Assembly (NCBI GenBank): GCA_902619805.1
Contig: CACNGC010000003.1
Coordinates: 1 to 64,000 of the forward strand
DNA length: 64,000 nucleotides
From: an uncultured SAR116 cluster alpha proteobacterium
GTDB lineage: Bacteria > Pseudomonadota > Alphaproteobacteria > Puniceispirillales > Marisalimonadaceae
Direction: 5' to 3'
Of the stretch, positions 54,125 through 62,613 are shown in pieces (position 1 is the stretch's first letter; the number at the start of each line of letters is the position of its first letter). Position numbers and translations under genes: made by a program. The notes below the pieces were generated by a model. It was not told the DNA's origin. It saw nothing but the letters and a program-made list of their open reading frames with translations, and did no database searches.

Positions 54125-54313
54125 ATGCATTTAGACCAAAAAGTGACAGTAACTTGTACAGACAACGACACTAAAAGCAATGGTAGAATAATAAGAATTT
54201 TCCCAAATGGAATAGATATAGAGGTTTCAGATTCTATCATTAAGCTTAAAAAGACAAAGCCTAATCTTTATGTAGGATCTATGGCTGGATTAGAGTTTAT
54301 TGTTAAAACTTAA
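54125..54313 (+). CDS. Small conserved-looking protein of unknown function
   Basis: A 62-residue basic protein with alternating hydrophobic strands (KVTVTCTDN, GRIIRIFPNGIDIEV, LYVGSMAGLEFIV), suggesting a small all-beta barrel of SH3 or PilZ-like size. I do not recognise a family. A strong GAAGGGGAG lies 5-13 nt before the ATG, and the gene is 16 nt after DUF2237 in the same run. Both favour a real gene. It ends 5 nt before the convergent bactofilin gene. Confidence 0.6.
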   Translation: MHLDQKVTVTCTDNDTKSNGRIIRIFPNGIDIEVSDSIIKLKKTKPNLYVGSMAGLEFIVKT

Positions 54314-54318
54314 TTAAC

Positions 54319-54729
54319 TTATTCAACAACTTTATGTAAGATATCTACAACTTTCTCATCTTTGTTTTCTATCCGCTTCATGCCAGCAACATTTATGATT
54401 CCACCTTCAAACACAGCTATTTGTTTGTAGAGAATATCACCTGATAAAACTCCATTTTCCATGATCACAACACTATCAGTGTTTATCTTACCACTAACAT
54501 TGCCACTTATAATTAACTCTGAGGACTTGAGAGTACCTTCAAACACTCCATTTTCGTCAACTATTATTTGATCAGCAGAGAGTTCACCAATAAATTTATT
54601 TCTTATTAATATTGATCCTGTTGTTTTGTATTTACCTTCAAAAATTCCATCGCCATCTAATTGAGAGCAGGTTTCTAAATTCTTTACCTTATCCTTTAAC
54701 GGCGAAGAAATTCTACTAATCTTTATCAT
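54319..54729 (-). CDS. Bactofilin (polymer-forming cytoskeletal protein)
   Basis: A 136-residue protein whose core (about 25-115) is a repetitive beta-helix pattern: GIFEGKYKTTGSILIRNKFIG, GVFEGTLKSSELIISG, NVSGKINTDSVVIMENG, VLSGDILYKQIAVFEGG. Short charged tails lie on both sides. This is the bactofilin layout; these proteins polymerise without nucleotide and organise wall or polar structures. Its partner cannot be told from the neighbours. GAAGGAT precedes the ATG. It is transcribed alone, divergent from nudC over 175 nt. Confidence 0.88.
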   Translation of the reverse strand: MIKISRISSPLKDKVKNLETCSQLDGDGIFEGKYKTTGSILIRNKFIGELSADQIIVDENGVFEGTLKSSELIISGNVSGKINTDSVVIMENGVLSGDILYKQIAVFEGGIINVAGMKRIENKDEKVVDILHKVVE

Positions 54730-54800
54730 AATTTATCCTTCAAAAATAACAATAATCTCCTTTACAAAAAGGATCAGCAATAGAAAAATATAACCAATTG

Positions 54801-54836
54801 AAAAATATATATTTTTAGAATAGATTTTGAAATCTA
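54801..54836. promoter_or_regulatory. Two adjacent dyads between bactofilin and nudC
   Basis: A perfect 16-bp palindrome AAAAATATATATTTTT (54801-54816) is followed 4 nt later by TAGATTT-TG-AAATCTA (54821-54836), a 7-bp inverted repeat with a 2-bp centre. They lie in the 175-bp divergent region, and the second is 69 bp before the nudC ATG. The second dyad has the size of a dimeric regulator site; the first may be only AT-rich DNA. Confidence 0.35.
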
Positions 54837-54904
54837 TATAACAAAACATACAAAAGTAGAGAATCATTTTCTATAAATAATTAAAGCAATTCCTGAGGTA
54901 AAAT

Positions 54905-55834
54905 ATGATCCAACCCTTTTATGCTAGCTCTGCCATAAATCGTCATGGAGACTACAGAAATAATGACAAATTACTCAATCGTATAACTACTGAAAAAAAT
55001 ACCAAATTTGTTCCATATTATCATGGAAAAAATCTATTTATGAGTGTTAATGAAAACATAAAGCCTATTTTTTTTAATCAAATACAACTTCATGATTTTT
55101 TTCCTGAGGGAATAGAAAACACAATTTTTTTAGGTGTAGCTAATGCCTTAAATTATTTTGGTATAGATTTAAGTTATACTAATCAAAAATTTGATTTTTG
55201 GTTAAACGAAAACAACATTATCATTGATGATTTGAGAAAATACGGTCCAATTCTAGATGATATAGAAGCTTCATTCTTAGCTCTTTCTAATGGAATGTTT
55301 TTTTGGCAAAAGACCCACAAATTTTGCGGTTCATGCGGGTTTCAAAATAATTCAAAAGAAGGAGGTTTTGTAATGAAATGTTCTAACAATAAATGTGGTA
55401 AAAGTCATTTTCCAAGAACTGATCCTGCGATAATTACGCTTATTTCTTTTCAAGACAAAGTTCTATTAGGGAGGTCTCCTAAATTTCCTAATTGTATGTA
55501 TAGCACTTTAGCTGGTTTTGTAGAACCAGGAGAAAATCTTGAACAGGCACTTGAAAGAGAGGTTTTTGAAGAGGTAGGAATAAAGGTAAAGAATATTAAA
55601 TATTTTAACTCACAACCTTGGCCGTTCCCCGCTTCACTTATGCTAGGTTTTTTTGCAGAAGCAATAAACGATCAAATGACAATTGATTATAATGAAATTG
55701 AGGATGCTCAGTGGTTTTCAATTAATGAATTAAAGTCTTTACAACATCCATCTATTAGTGGAGGTTTTAAATTACCAAGAGTGGACTCAATCGCACGAAG
55801 ATTAATAGATACTTGGATCAATAGTTTTAATTAA
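54905..55834 (+). CDS. nudC: NAD(+) diphosphatase / decapping hydrolase NudC
   Basis: Hydrolyses NADH to NMNH and AMP, and in E. coli removes NAD caps from RNA. The 309-residue product has an N-terminal domain (1-130) and a four-Cys zinc ribbon FCGSCGFQN...KCSNNKCGKSHFPRTDPA. The Nudix box GFVEPGENLEQALEREVFEEVGI is near 201-223, with the NudC-specific SQPWPFPASLMLGF downstream. GAGG lies 7 nt before the ATG. The next gene, an OYE reductase, follows after 20 nt and is probably co-transcribed. Confidence 0.94.
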   Translation: MIQPFYASSAINRHGDYRNNDKLLNRITTEKNTKFVPYYHGKNLFMSVNENIKPIFFNQIQLHDFFPEGIENTIFLGVANALNYFGIDLSYTNQKFDFWLNENNIIIDDLRKYGPILDDIEASFLALSNGMFFWQKTHKFCGSCGFQNNSKEGGFVMKCSNNKCGKSHFPRTDPAIITLISFQDKVLLGRSPKFPNCMYSTLAGFVEPGENLEQALEREVFEEVGIKVKNIKYFNSQPWPFPASLMLGFFAEAINDQMTIDYNEIEDAQWFSINELKSLQHPSISGGFKLPRVDSIARRLIDTWINSFN

Positions 55835-55854
55835 AAATTTATATATAGATAATT

Positions 55855-56919
55855 ATGATTTTTTCTCCAATTAAAATAGGAAGTTTAAAAGTTTCAAACA
55901 GGATTGTTGTTGCTCCTATGTGTCAATATTCTGCAATTAATGGAGTAATGACTGATTGGCATACTCAGCATCTTATGCAATTAGGTTATTCAGCAGCTGG
56001 TTTAATAATGGTTGAAGCAACTGCAGTGGAGAAGATTGGAAGAATTACACATAACTGTGTTGGAATATATGATAATAAATGTATTGTTTCTTTAAAAAAA
56101 AATCTTCAATTAGCAAAATCAGTTGCTTCCAATAAGTCATGTTTTGGAATTCAATTAGCTCATGCTGGAAGAAAAGGTTCTACCCAGAGGCCTTGGGAAG
56201 GAAGAAGTACTCTTGCAAAAGGGGAAAAACCTTGGAAAACCATATCGCCCTCTCCAATACCTTTTCAAGAAAACTGGCATGTTCCTGAAGAAATGAAATT
56301 ATCTGATATAGAAAGAGTTAAAAAACAATTTATTTCTGCTTCACTAAAGGCTGTTGAAATTGGATTTGATTTAATAGAAATTCATGGAACACACGGTTAC
56401 TTGCTTCATCAGTTTTTATCTCCAATTTCAAATAAACGTAAAGATAAATATGGGGGAAGTTTAGAAAATAGAATGAGATTTCCACTAGAAGTTTTCTCTT
56501 CAGTTAAAAATATACTTCCTAAAGATTTCCCTCTTGGTATGAGAATTACTGGAACTGATTGGGAAAATAATGGAATTAATGAGGATGAAGCTCTAATCTT
56601 TGCAAAAGAATTAGAAAAAATCGGATGTCATTATGTTTGTGTCTCTAGTGGAGGAAATACACCGAATCCTAAAATACCATTAGGACCCCACTATCAAGTT
56701 CATCTTGCAAAAAGAATAAAAAAAGATACTGATATGATTGTTAGAACAGTTGGAATGATTAGAGATCCATATGAAGCTAATAATATTGTCATTAATCAAG
56801 ACGCTGATATGGTAGCGATGGCAAGAGCTTTTTTATCTAATCCAAGATGGGTATGGGATGCAGCTAAAATTCTTAATCATGATATCGAGGTTCCTCCCCA
56901 ATATGCTAGAAGAATATAA
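55855..56919 (+). CDS. Old yellow enzyme family reductase (YqjM/NamA-like)
   Basis: FMN-dependent NADPH ene-reductase acting on alpha,beta-unsaturated carbonyls. The 354-residue TIM barrel has SNRIVVAPMCQYSA with the YqjM-type regulatory C23, and QLAHAGRKGST (substrate His). The catalytic loop HGTHGYLLHQFLSPISNKRKDKYGGSLENRM (key His-x-x-His and the GGS turn) spans about 175-205, with DMVAMARAFLSNP for FMN phosphate. The thermophilic-like branch is favoured by the N-terminal Cys. Physiological substrate unknown. It follows nudC closely. Confidence 0.9.
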   Translation: MIFSPIKIGSLKVSNRIVVAPMCQYSAINGVMTDWHTQHLMQLGYSAAGLIMVEATAVEKIGRITHNCVGIYDNKCIVSLKKNLQLAKSVASNKSCFGIQLAHAGRKGSTQRPWEGRSTLAKGEKPWKTISPSPIPFQENWHVPEEMKLSDIERVKKQFISASLKAVEIGFDLIEIHGTHGYLLHQFLSPISNKRKDKYGGSLENRMRFPLEVFSSVKNILPKDFPLGMRITGTDWENNGINEDEALIFAKELEKIGCHYVCVSSGGNTPNPKIPLGPHYQVHLAKRIKKDTDMIVRTVGMIRDPYEANNIVINQDADMVAMARAFLSNPRWVWDAAKILNHDIEVPPQYARRI

Positions 56920-56984
56920 ATAATCTTTTAAATTTTTTACGCATGATTAGGCTTAATAGTCTAAAATAAACATTAAAAAATCTT

Positions 56985-57001
56985 GAATTTACATGTAATT
57001 C
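56985..57001. other. Short dyad between convergent OYE and SDR genes
   Basis: TTACATGTAA is a perfect 10-bp palindrome flanked by GAAT and TTC, giving an imperfect longer dyad. It lies in the only sizeable convergent gap of the window (92 nt). It lacks a T run, so it is not a convincing terminator; function unknown. Confidence 0.25.
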
Positions 57002-57011
57002 AAAAACTTAT

Positions 57012-57806
57012 TTATGGTGTTGCTGCAGTCAGTCCACCATCAACAATTATTTCAGTCCCAGTAATATATTTAGCTTCGTCTGAGCATAAAAATAAAACAG
57101 CATGAGCTACATCCCATGATTCTCCCATTCTCCCTATTGGTACTTGATCATGTCTTCGTTTCACAAATCCTTCATAATCACCATCAGCATATTTTTTTGC
57201 TAACCTTTCTACTAAAGGAGTATGCATTAAACCTGGAACAACACAATTCAGACGAATATTTTTTTTTGCTTCAATTACAGCTGTTGTTTTTGTCATTTGT
57301 ATAAGAGCGGCTTTTGATGCGCTATAACCTACTTGAGGTTTTCCTATATATCTTAATCCTGCAACAGATGATATGTTTACAATGGATCCACCTGAAATTT
57401 TTTCCATGATTGGTATTGTAAATTTAATACAAAAATAAGCTGTATCTAAATTCAAAGTAAATTGTTTTTGCCATGTAGTACTGTCGATTTCTACTGGTCC
57501 TCCCGGCTCAGATTGACCAACAACATTAACTAAAATATCGACTTTTTTTTGTTCTTTTTCAATTTTTTTGAAAAACTCTTCTACTTCCTCTTCATTAGTC
57601 ATGTTAACTTTATTAAAGGTAAATTCGTTACCTTCTTCTTTAATAAAATTACTAGTATTTTGTCCTGCTTCTTCATTTATATCTGTACCAAAAACTTTTG
57701 CACCCTGACGAGCTAAAAGGGTCGAAATTGCACGACCATTGCCAAAACCACTGCCTGAAGAGCCACATCCAGAAACCACTGCAATTTTATCTTTTAGATT
57801 AAGCAT
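57012..57806 (-). CDS. Short-chain dehydrogenase/reductase (SDR) family oxidoreductase
   Basis: The 264-residue NAD(P)-dependent Rossmann enzyme has a cofactor loop VSGCGSSGSGFGNGRAIS, an extended glycine motif seen in some SDR subfamilies. FGTDIN has the acidic residue at the end of beta-2, which favours NAD. VNVVGQ, the catalytic NISSVAG serine and YSASK (Tyr and Lys) follow, with a C-terminal ITGTEIIVDGGLTAATP. Substrate cannot be predicted. AGAGG lies about 8 nt before the ATG. It is divergent from the nitroreductase over 74 nt. Confidence 0.9.
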   Translation of the reverse strand: MLNLKDKIAVVSGCGSSGSGFGNGRAISTLLARQGAKVFGTDINEEAGQNTSNFIKEEGNEFTFNKVNMTNEEEVEEFFKKIEKEQKKVDILVNVVGQSEPGGPVEIDSTTWQKQFTLNLDTAYFCIKFTIPIMEKISGGSIVNISSVAGLRYIGKPQVGYSASKAALIQMTKTTAVIEAKKNIRLNCVVPGLMHTPLVERLAKKYADGDYEGFVKRRHDQVPIGRMGESWDVAHAVLFLCSDEAKYITGTEIIVDGGLTAATP

Positions 57807-57880
57807 CAGAAAACCTCTTAAATTTTTGATACAATAGTATTAACATAAGGTATTTAATTTACAAGAAAGTATAAATCGTA

Positions 57881-58714
57881 ATGAAATTTTCAAAATTAAT
57901 TGTAGATAGATATGCTGAGAAAATTGATTTAGATTTTTCAAAAATTCAAGAAACAGCAATTCTTAAGTCAATTTTATCAAGAAGAAGTATCAGAAAGTTT
58001 TTAAACAAGCCAATATCAAAAGAACTTCTAACTTTACTTTTAGCTGCATCACAAAGTGCTCCGTCAAAATCAAACCTTCAACAATACTCAATTTTAGTAA
58101 TTCAAGATCAAAATATTAAAAATGAAATTTCTGATTTAATAGGAAACACTAAGTGGGCACTGACGGCACCAATTTTTTTATTATATCTTGCTGATATAAG
58201 AAGAAATATAAAAATAACTAATGACAGAGGATATGATCATAAAAACAACAATGTTGATACATTTATAAATAGCGTAATTGATGCTGCTTTAGCAATGCAA
58301 TCAACAATATGTGCGGCAGAATCCATAGGTCTGGGAGTCTGCCCAATTAGTATGATTAGAAACATAATTGAAGAGGTTAAAGTAATTTGTGAATTACCTA
58401 AAGGAGTTTTCCCCATTGCAGGACTTGCTATTGGTTGGCCTAATCAAAAATCAAAAATTTCAATTAGATTATCCCAAGATATTGTAACACATTTAAACAA
58501 ATATAGTGAAAAAGATTTAATTCATAAAATAAATAAATATGATGCAAAAGTTTTTAAAAAAGATCCAATTCCAGAGAAGAAGCAACGTCACATTGACCTT
58601 TATGGAGTTGCAAAAAAGGGGACATGGTCTGAGAATATTAGCAGACAATTATCGGTTCCAGAAAGAAGCCATTTTAAAAATTGGCTTAAAAAAAATGGAT
58701 TTAATCTTGAATAA
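57881..58714 (+). CDS. Nitroreductase family protein
   Basis: FMN-dependent oxidoreductase of the nitroreductase fold. The 277-residue product has ILSRRSIRKFLNKPISKELL near 31-50 (FMN phosphate), the QSAPSKSNLQQYSILVI segment, a central SVIDAALAMQSTICAAESIGLGVCPI helix, and IAGLAIGWP. These belong to the NfsA/oxygen-insensitive or closely related NADPH branch. A C-terminal extension (about 215-277) is Lys-rich. The native substrate is unknown. It overlaps the convergent hydrolase gene by 14 nt and has no clear Shine-Dalgarno. Confidence 0.85.
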   Translation: MKFSKLIVDRYAEKIDLDFSKIQETAILKSILSRRSIRKFLNKPISKELLTLLLAASQSAPSKSNLQQYSILVIQDQNIKNEISDLIGNTKWALTAPIFLLYLADIRRNIKITNDRGYDHKNNNVDTFINSVIDAALAMQSTICAAESIGLGVCPISMIRNIIEEVKVICELPKGVFPIAGLAIGWPNQKSKISIRLSQDIVTHLNKYSEKDLIHKINKYDAKVFKKDPIPEKKQRHIDLYGVAKKGTWSENISRQLSVPERSHFKNWLKKNGFNLE

Positions 58715-59567
58715 TATTATTTAATATATTATTAAACAAATCTTTATTTTCATACATTATCCAATGACCAATGTTGAATTCTACATGAAACCTGACCCGA
58801 GGATTAATAGATCTCAATATTTTCATTCTATCTTCTAAATAAACCCCTACACTGGCATCTTTTTCTCCCCAAATCACGTAAAGAGGTACTTCTTGTTTTT
58901 TTAATATTTTAGCTAAAGTGTCAGTTGCTGAAATTGGTCGGCTTTTAATTCGGTGATCATCTGTATTTTGTTTTTGAATATGGACTGCAAGATCATCAAC
59001 TTTTTTTGGATTATAAAACATTAGTATTTCAAGGTTTGTCCTGTGAGCATTATACACTTCTTGTTCTGTCATATTTGAGTGTCTAGCTATCATAGTTTTC
59101 ATTTCGCCTCTTTTGGCTCCCAAACCTCCAGGACCCACCAAAATTAATTTTCTAGGTGATAATTGTCTATTAATCAGCTCATAAGATAAGTGTCCGGCAA
59201 TTAAACCTCCAAATGAAAAGCCGCATACCAAAGGTTTTTCATTTAATGAAATTAATTTAATTAAAGTGTCTGCTAAATAAGAGGCAATCTTTTCTGGTGT
59301 ATGAGGTAAAGGTAAATCATCTGACTCACCAAAACCTGGCATGTCAGGAATTAAAACATTATAATTTTTCGAAAATGGTATTGCTTGTTTTATCCAATGT
59401 CTCCAACTTCCATAACCACCATGCAAAAGAACTAGAGGTGTTCCCTCCCCCCAAGACCTCCAACACATTTTAATACCATTAGTTTCTAATAATTTTTTTT
59501 GGGAGTTTTTTTCAATTTCATACAAATCTCTCGAATAATTTTCAAAATTAAATTTTTTATTTTTCAT
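58701..59567 (-). CDS. Alpha/beta-hydrolase family protein
   Basis: The 288-residue alpha/beta-hydrolase fold protein has an oxyanion loop VLLHGGYGSWRHW, VLIPDMPGFGESD, the nucleophile elbow GFSFGG (Ser), and VIWGEKD for the acid. NIGHWIMYE has the catalytic His. These features resemble ring-cleavage hydrolases of the MhpC/BphD style, but substrate is unclear. I start at ATG 59567, since TGAGG lies 6 nt upstream; in-frame ATG 59582 and TTG 59591 lack it. It overlaps the nitroreductase gene tail-to-tail by 14 nt and diverges from the CoA-transferase promoter. Confidence 0.85.
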   Translation of the reverse strand: MKNKKFNFENYSRDLYEIEKNSQKKLLETNGIKMCWRSWGEGTPLVLLHGGYGSWRHWIKQAIPFSKNYNVLIPDMPGFGESDDLPLPHTPEKIASYLADTLIKLISLNEKPLVCGFSFGGLIAGHLSYELINRQLSPRKLILVGPGGLGAKRGEMKTMIARHSNMTEQEVYNAHRTNLEILMFYNPKKVDDLAVHIQKQNTDDHRIKSRPISATDTLAKILKKQEVPLYVIWGEKDASVGVYLEDRMKILRSINPRVRFHVEFNIGHWIMYENKDLFNNILNNIIQD

Positions 59568-59632
59568 TAATTGCCTCAACATTCTATTCAAAAAACTAAT
59601 AATTTTTTTTTAAATTAATAACAAGCATTTTA

Positions 59633-59660
59633 TTGATCTCTTGATAGTTAATAATATAAG
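59633..59660 (+). promoter_or_regulatory. Predicted promoter of the CoA-transferase/crotonase operon
   Basis: TTGATC (59633-59638), a 16-nt spacer and TATAAG (59655-59660). Transcription should begin near 59667. That rules out the in-frame TTG at 59641 as a start and supports ATG 59701. Confidence 0.5.
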
Positions 59661-59700
59661 ATTAAATAACTTAAAAATATTTGGTTATGGAGAATACCTA

Positions 59701-60894
59701 ATGCCACATTTACCTGCATCTGATGCATTGTCACATATAAGAGTTGTTGATCTTACTAGAGTAAGATCTGGTCCAACAGCAGTCAGACAACTTGCTGACT
59801 GGGGAGCTGACGTTATAAAAGTAGAAGCTCCTGAAAGTGTTGAGCCGGACGGGGCGTTAGGCGCGTCAAGGCACACTTCTGACTTTCAAAATTTACACCG
59901 TAACAAAAGAAGCATTACTCTAAATTTAAAAAAATCTGAGGCTTTAGAAATTCTTATGAAATTAGTGGAAAAGTCTGATGTAGTGGTAGAAAACTTTCGT
60001 CCAGATGTGAAGAAAAGACTTTGTATTGATTATGAAACCCTAAAAAAGAGAAATCCTAGAATTATTCTTGCTAGTATATCAGGATTTGGTCAAGATGGAC
60101 CATATGCAAAGAGACCAGGCTTTGATCAAATTGCTCAAGGTATGGGTGGATTAATGAGTATAACCGGAGAACCAGGTAAGGGACCTATGAGGGTTGGTAT
60201 TCCTGTAGCTGATTTAACGGCAGGATTGTTCTGTGCAATGGGAATTCAGACTGCTCTTCTAGAAAGAGAAAAATCTGGTATTGGTCAATGGGTTAACACA
60301 TCATTATTACAGGCTCAGATCTTTATGTTAGATTTTCAAGCCTCGCGGTGGCTGTGTGATAATAATGTAGCGGGGCAGGCTGGCAACAACCATCCGACAA
60401 GTGTTCCTACCGGCGTTTTTAAAACTTCTGATGGTTCGATTAACTTAGCAGTTGCTGGAGAAACAATTTGGAGACGCTTTGTTGAAGCGGTTGACAAAAG
60501 AGATTGGCTTGAAATGGAAGAATTTAAAGATGCAAAAAATCGATTAAAAAACCGAGATTATTTAAATAGTTTAATTGAAGAATTGACAGTAACCAAATCT
60601 TCAAATGAATGGGTTGAAAAATTAGAAAAGGTTGGCGTTCCTTGTGGTCCAATAAATTCTATAGATAAGGTTTTTGAAGACCCTCAGGTTAAGCATCTTG
60701 GTATTGCGCAATCTGTTGAAACAATTCCTTTTGGTGTAACTGAATTAGTGGGGCAACCTTTTAATCTATCCCGTACTCCTAGTAGTTTAAAGCAGCGTCC
60801 CCCTGAAAAGGGTGAACAAAATAGTGATGTACTTTCCGAGCTAGGTTTCAGTGATAAAGAACTAAATGAATTTAAAAATCAAGAGATAATTTAA
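59701..60894 (+). CDS. CaiB/BaiF family III CoA-transferase
   Basis: Moves CoA between carboxylic acids by a ping-pong mechanism on an interlocked dimer. The 397-residue product has IRVVDLTRVRSGPTAVRQLADWGADVIKVE near 13-42 and NKRSITLNLKK. A SGFGQDGPYAKRPGFDQIAQGMGGLMSITGEP block follows, and then catalytic D171 in IPVADLTAGLFCAMGI. The C-terminal part has VPCGPINSIDKVFEDPQVKHL. The substrate acid is not predictable. GGAGA lies 7 nt before the ATG. The crotonase gene follows after 15 nt, a common pairing in acyl-CoA catabolism. Confidence 0.9.
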   Translation: MPHLPASDALSHIRVVDLTRVRSGPTAVRQLADWGADVIKVEAPESVEPDGALGASRHTSDFQNLHRNKRSITLNLKKSEALEILMKLVEKSDVVVENFRPDVKKRLCIDYETLKKRNPRIILASISGFGQDGPYAKRPGFDQIAQGMGGLMSITGEPGKGPMRVGIPVADLTAGLFCAMGIQTALLEREKSGIGQWVNTSLLQAQIFMLDFQASRWLCDNNVAGQAGNNHPTSVPTGVFKTSDGSINLAVAGETIWRRFVEAVDKRDWLEMEEFKDAKNRLKNRDYLNSLIEELTVTKSSNEWVEKLEKVGVPCGPINSIDKVFEDPQVKHLGIAQSVETIPFGVTELVGQPFNLSRTPSSLKQRPPEKGEQNSDVLSELGFSDKELNEFKNQEII

Positions 60895-60909
60895 TATAAG
60901 GGAAAGACA

Positions 60910-61698
60910 ATGACTGAAGAAAAAATGTTGTCTCGCACTCAAGATAGTGTTGGATATATAATTTTTAATAATCCAGAAAAACATAACGCAGTATCCATAG
61001 AAATGTGGGATGCGCTTGAAAAATTTCTTAATCAATTTAGAGAAGACAACAATATTAGGGTTATTGTTCTTGAAGGTGCAGGGGGCAAATCATTTGTTTC
61101 TGGAGCTGACATTTCTAAATTTGATAAAGAAAGAAGTACAAAAGAAACTGTATTAAGTTATAACCAACGAACACAAAAGGTTTATGAGCTTATTGAAGCG
61201 TTTCCAAAGCCAACAATAGCCAAAATTAATGGATATTGTATTGGTGGAGGTCTCAATTTAGCTGTATGTTGTGACATAAGAATTTGCTCTGAAAAGTCAC
61301 AATTTGCAATGCCTGCGGCGAAACTATCCCTTGGCTATCCTTTTTCATCAATAAAAAGATTGTTTGATATAATGGGACCTGGGATGGCTAAACACTTCAT
61401 GTTTACTGCTGAAAAAATATCTTCAAAAGAGGCAGTTTCTTGTGGATTAATTCAAAAGCTAGTAAGTGAAGAAAATTTAGAAACTTTTGTAAATGATTAT
61501 GCTTTTACAATTTCTAAAAATGCTCCTTTAACTATAAAGGCAATGAAACAAATTGGTATTGAAATTTTAAAAAATCCTTCAGAAAGAGACTTGACTTTAT
61601 GTGAAAATTTAGCTTCCGCTTGTTTTGATAGCGAAGATTACAAGGAGGGAAGAAAAGCATTTATGGAAAAAAGGAAACCAAATTTCAGAGGGCTCTAA
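60910..61698 (+). CDS. Crotonase (enoyl-CoA hydratase/isomerase) family, lacking both classical Glu
   Basis: The 262-residue crotonase-fold protein has the oxyanion segments KSFVSGADISKF (61-72) and GYCIGGGLNLAVCCDIRI (109-125). When aligned by eye with rat enoyl-CoA hydratase, the two catalytic glutamates (E144 and E164) fall on A136 and H162. Simple hydration is therefore unlikely. The fold also supports isomerisation, decarboxylation, C-C cleavage and thioester hydrolysis. It follows the CaiB-type gene by 15 nt; the two probably act on one acyl-CoA. It ends 3 nt before the convergent amidohydrolase. Confidence 0.85.
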   Translation: MTEEKMLSRTQDSVGYIIFNNPEKHNAVSIEMWDALEKFLNQFREDNNIRVIVLEGAGGKSFVSGADISKFDKERSTKETVLSYNQRTQKVYELIEAFPKPTIAKINGYCIGGGLNLAVCCDIRICSEKSQFAMPAAKLSLGYPFSSIKRLFDIMGPGMAKHFMFTAEKISSKEAVSCGLIQKLVSEENLETFVNDYAFTISKNAPLTIKAMKQIGIEILKNPSERDLTLCENLASACFDSEDYKEGRKAFMEKRKPNFRGL

Positions 61699-61701
61699 AC
61701 T

Positions 61702-62604
61702 TTACACGGGATTATAATATTTAATCGCATTATCGTGAAACAAACACTGAATTTCATTTTCTGGCAACCCTGCTGTTATGTTTTTAAAACCATTATAAAT
61801 TTCATCAAAAGTAGCACATAAACTATCTACAGGAAAATTAGATGCAAACATACATCTTTCATATCCAAATATATTTATCACATCCAATATAATTTCTTTG
61901 TTGAGTTTAGCAGTCCATTTTTTACCAGGAACACAAATACCAGAAATTTTGATAGCGGTATTTGGCTGTTCAGAAAATTCCTCTAAATTTATTCTCCATT
62001 GATTTAATCCATCAAAAGATCTATCAGAAGGAAGACCTGTATGGTTAAGAATAATGATCGTATCAGGGAAATCTTTTGCTAATTGAGTTGCATCATTAAG
62101 GTGCCACCATGGGGTTTGCAGATCAAAATGTAGTTTGTGTTTTTTTAACAAAGAATACCCTCTTCTAAAAATAGGATCTTTTAATGATCCCTTTATATTA
62201 TTAAGTTTTGTATTTGGATTATTAGTTGATTTAGGTTTATGTCTTATACTTCTTGTAAGGTCATATTTAGACTGATTTTCTAGCACTTTTGCAATATCGT
62301 TCCTGTCAAACCATGCTTGTGCAACCAAAGCATTTGGAAAACCAGTCATTTCAAATAATTTATGAAGCCATTCAGTTTCCCCAATGGGGTCATTTGAATC
62401 CCATTCAGTTTCCATATGGATTGTTTTTACAATGTTATGATTTTTACTAACTTCAAAATAATCTTTTATTAAAAAATTTTTGCAAATAGATTTATAATCA
62501 CCATACCTAAATGGTATTTGGTTATCTGGGTTCAACCAAGGGTTTTTCTTTAAACTTAAATCCCAGAAGTGATGATGGGCATCGATTATAGGTATATCTT
62601 TCAT
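61702..62604 (-). CDS. Amidohydrolase family 2 (TIM-barrel metal hydrolase)
   Basis: The 300-residue product starts IIDAHHHFWDL with the metal-binding HxH. It continues KTIHMETEWDS and AQAWFDRND, FDLQTPWWHL, IILNHTGLPSD (metal His and substrate region), and a late FASNFPVDSL with the conserved acid. These mark the Amidohydro_2 group containing lactonases such as L-fuconolactonase and decarboxylases. Substrate unknown; a lactone or dicarboxylate is likely. It is 9 nt downstream of the dehydrogenase gene on the same strand, suggesting a shared pathway. Confidence 0.85.
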   Translation of the reverse strand: MKDIPIIDAHHHFWDLSLKKNPWLNPDNQIPFRYGDYKSICKNFLIKDYFEVSKNHNIVKTIHMETEWDSNDPIGETEWLHKLFEMTGFPNALVAQAWFDRNDIAKVLENQSKYDLTRSIRHKPKSTNNPNTKLNNIKGSLKDPIFRRGYSLLKKHKLHFDLQTPWWHLNDATQLAKDFPDTIIILNHTGLPSDRSFDGLNQWRINLEEFSEQPNTAIKISGICVPGKKWTAKLNKEIILDVINIFGYERCMFASNFPVDSLCATFDEIYNGFKNITAGLPENEIQCLFHDNAIKYYNPV

Positions 62605-62613
62605 TGAAAATGC

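Noticed and set aside
59641-59700. 20-codon N-terminal extension of the CoA-transferase
   Set aside because: It would start within the predicted promoter; ATG 59701 has GGAGA and the family N-terminus.
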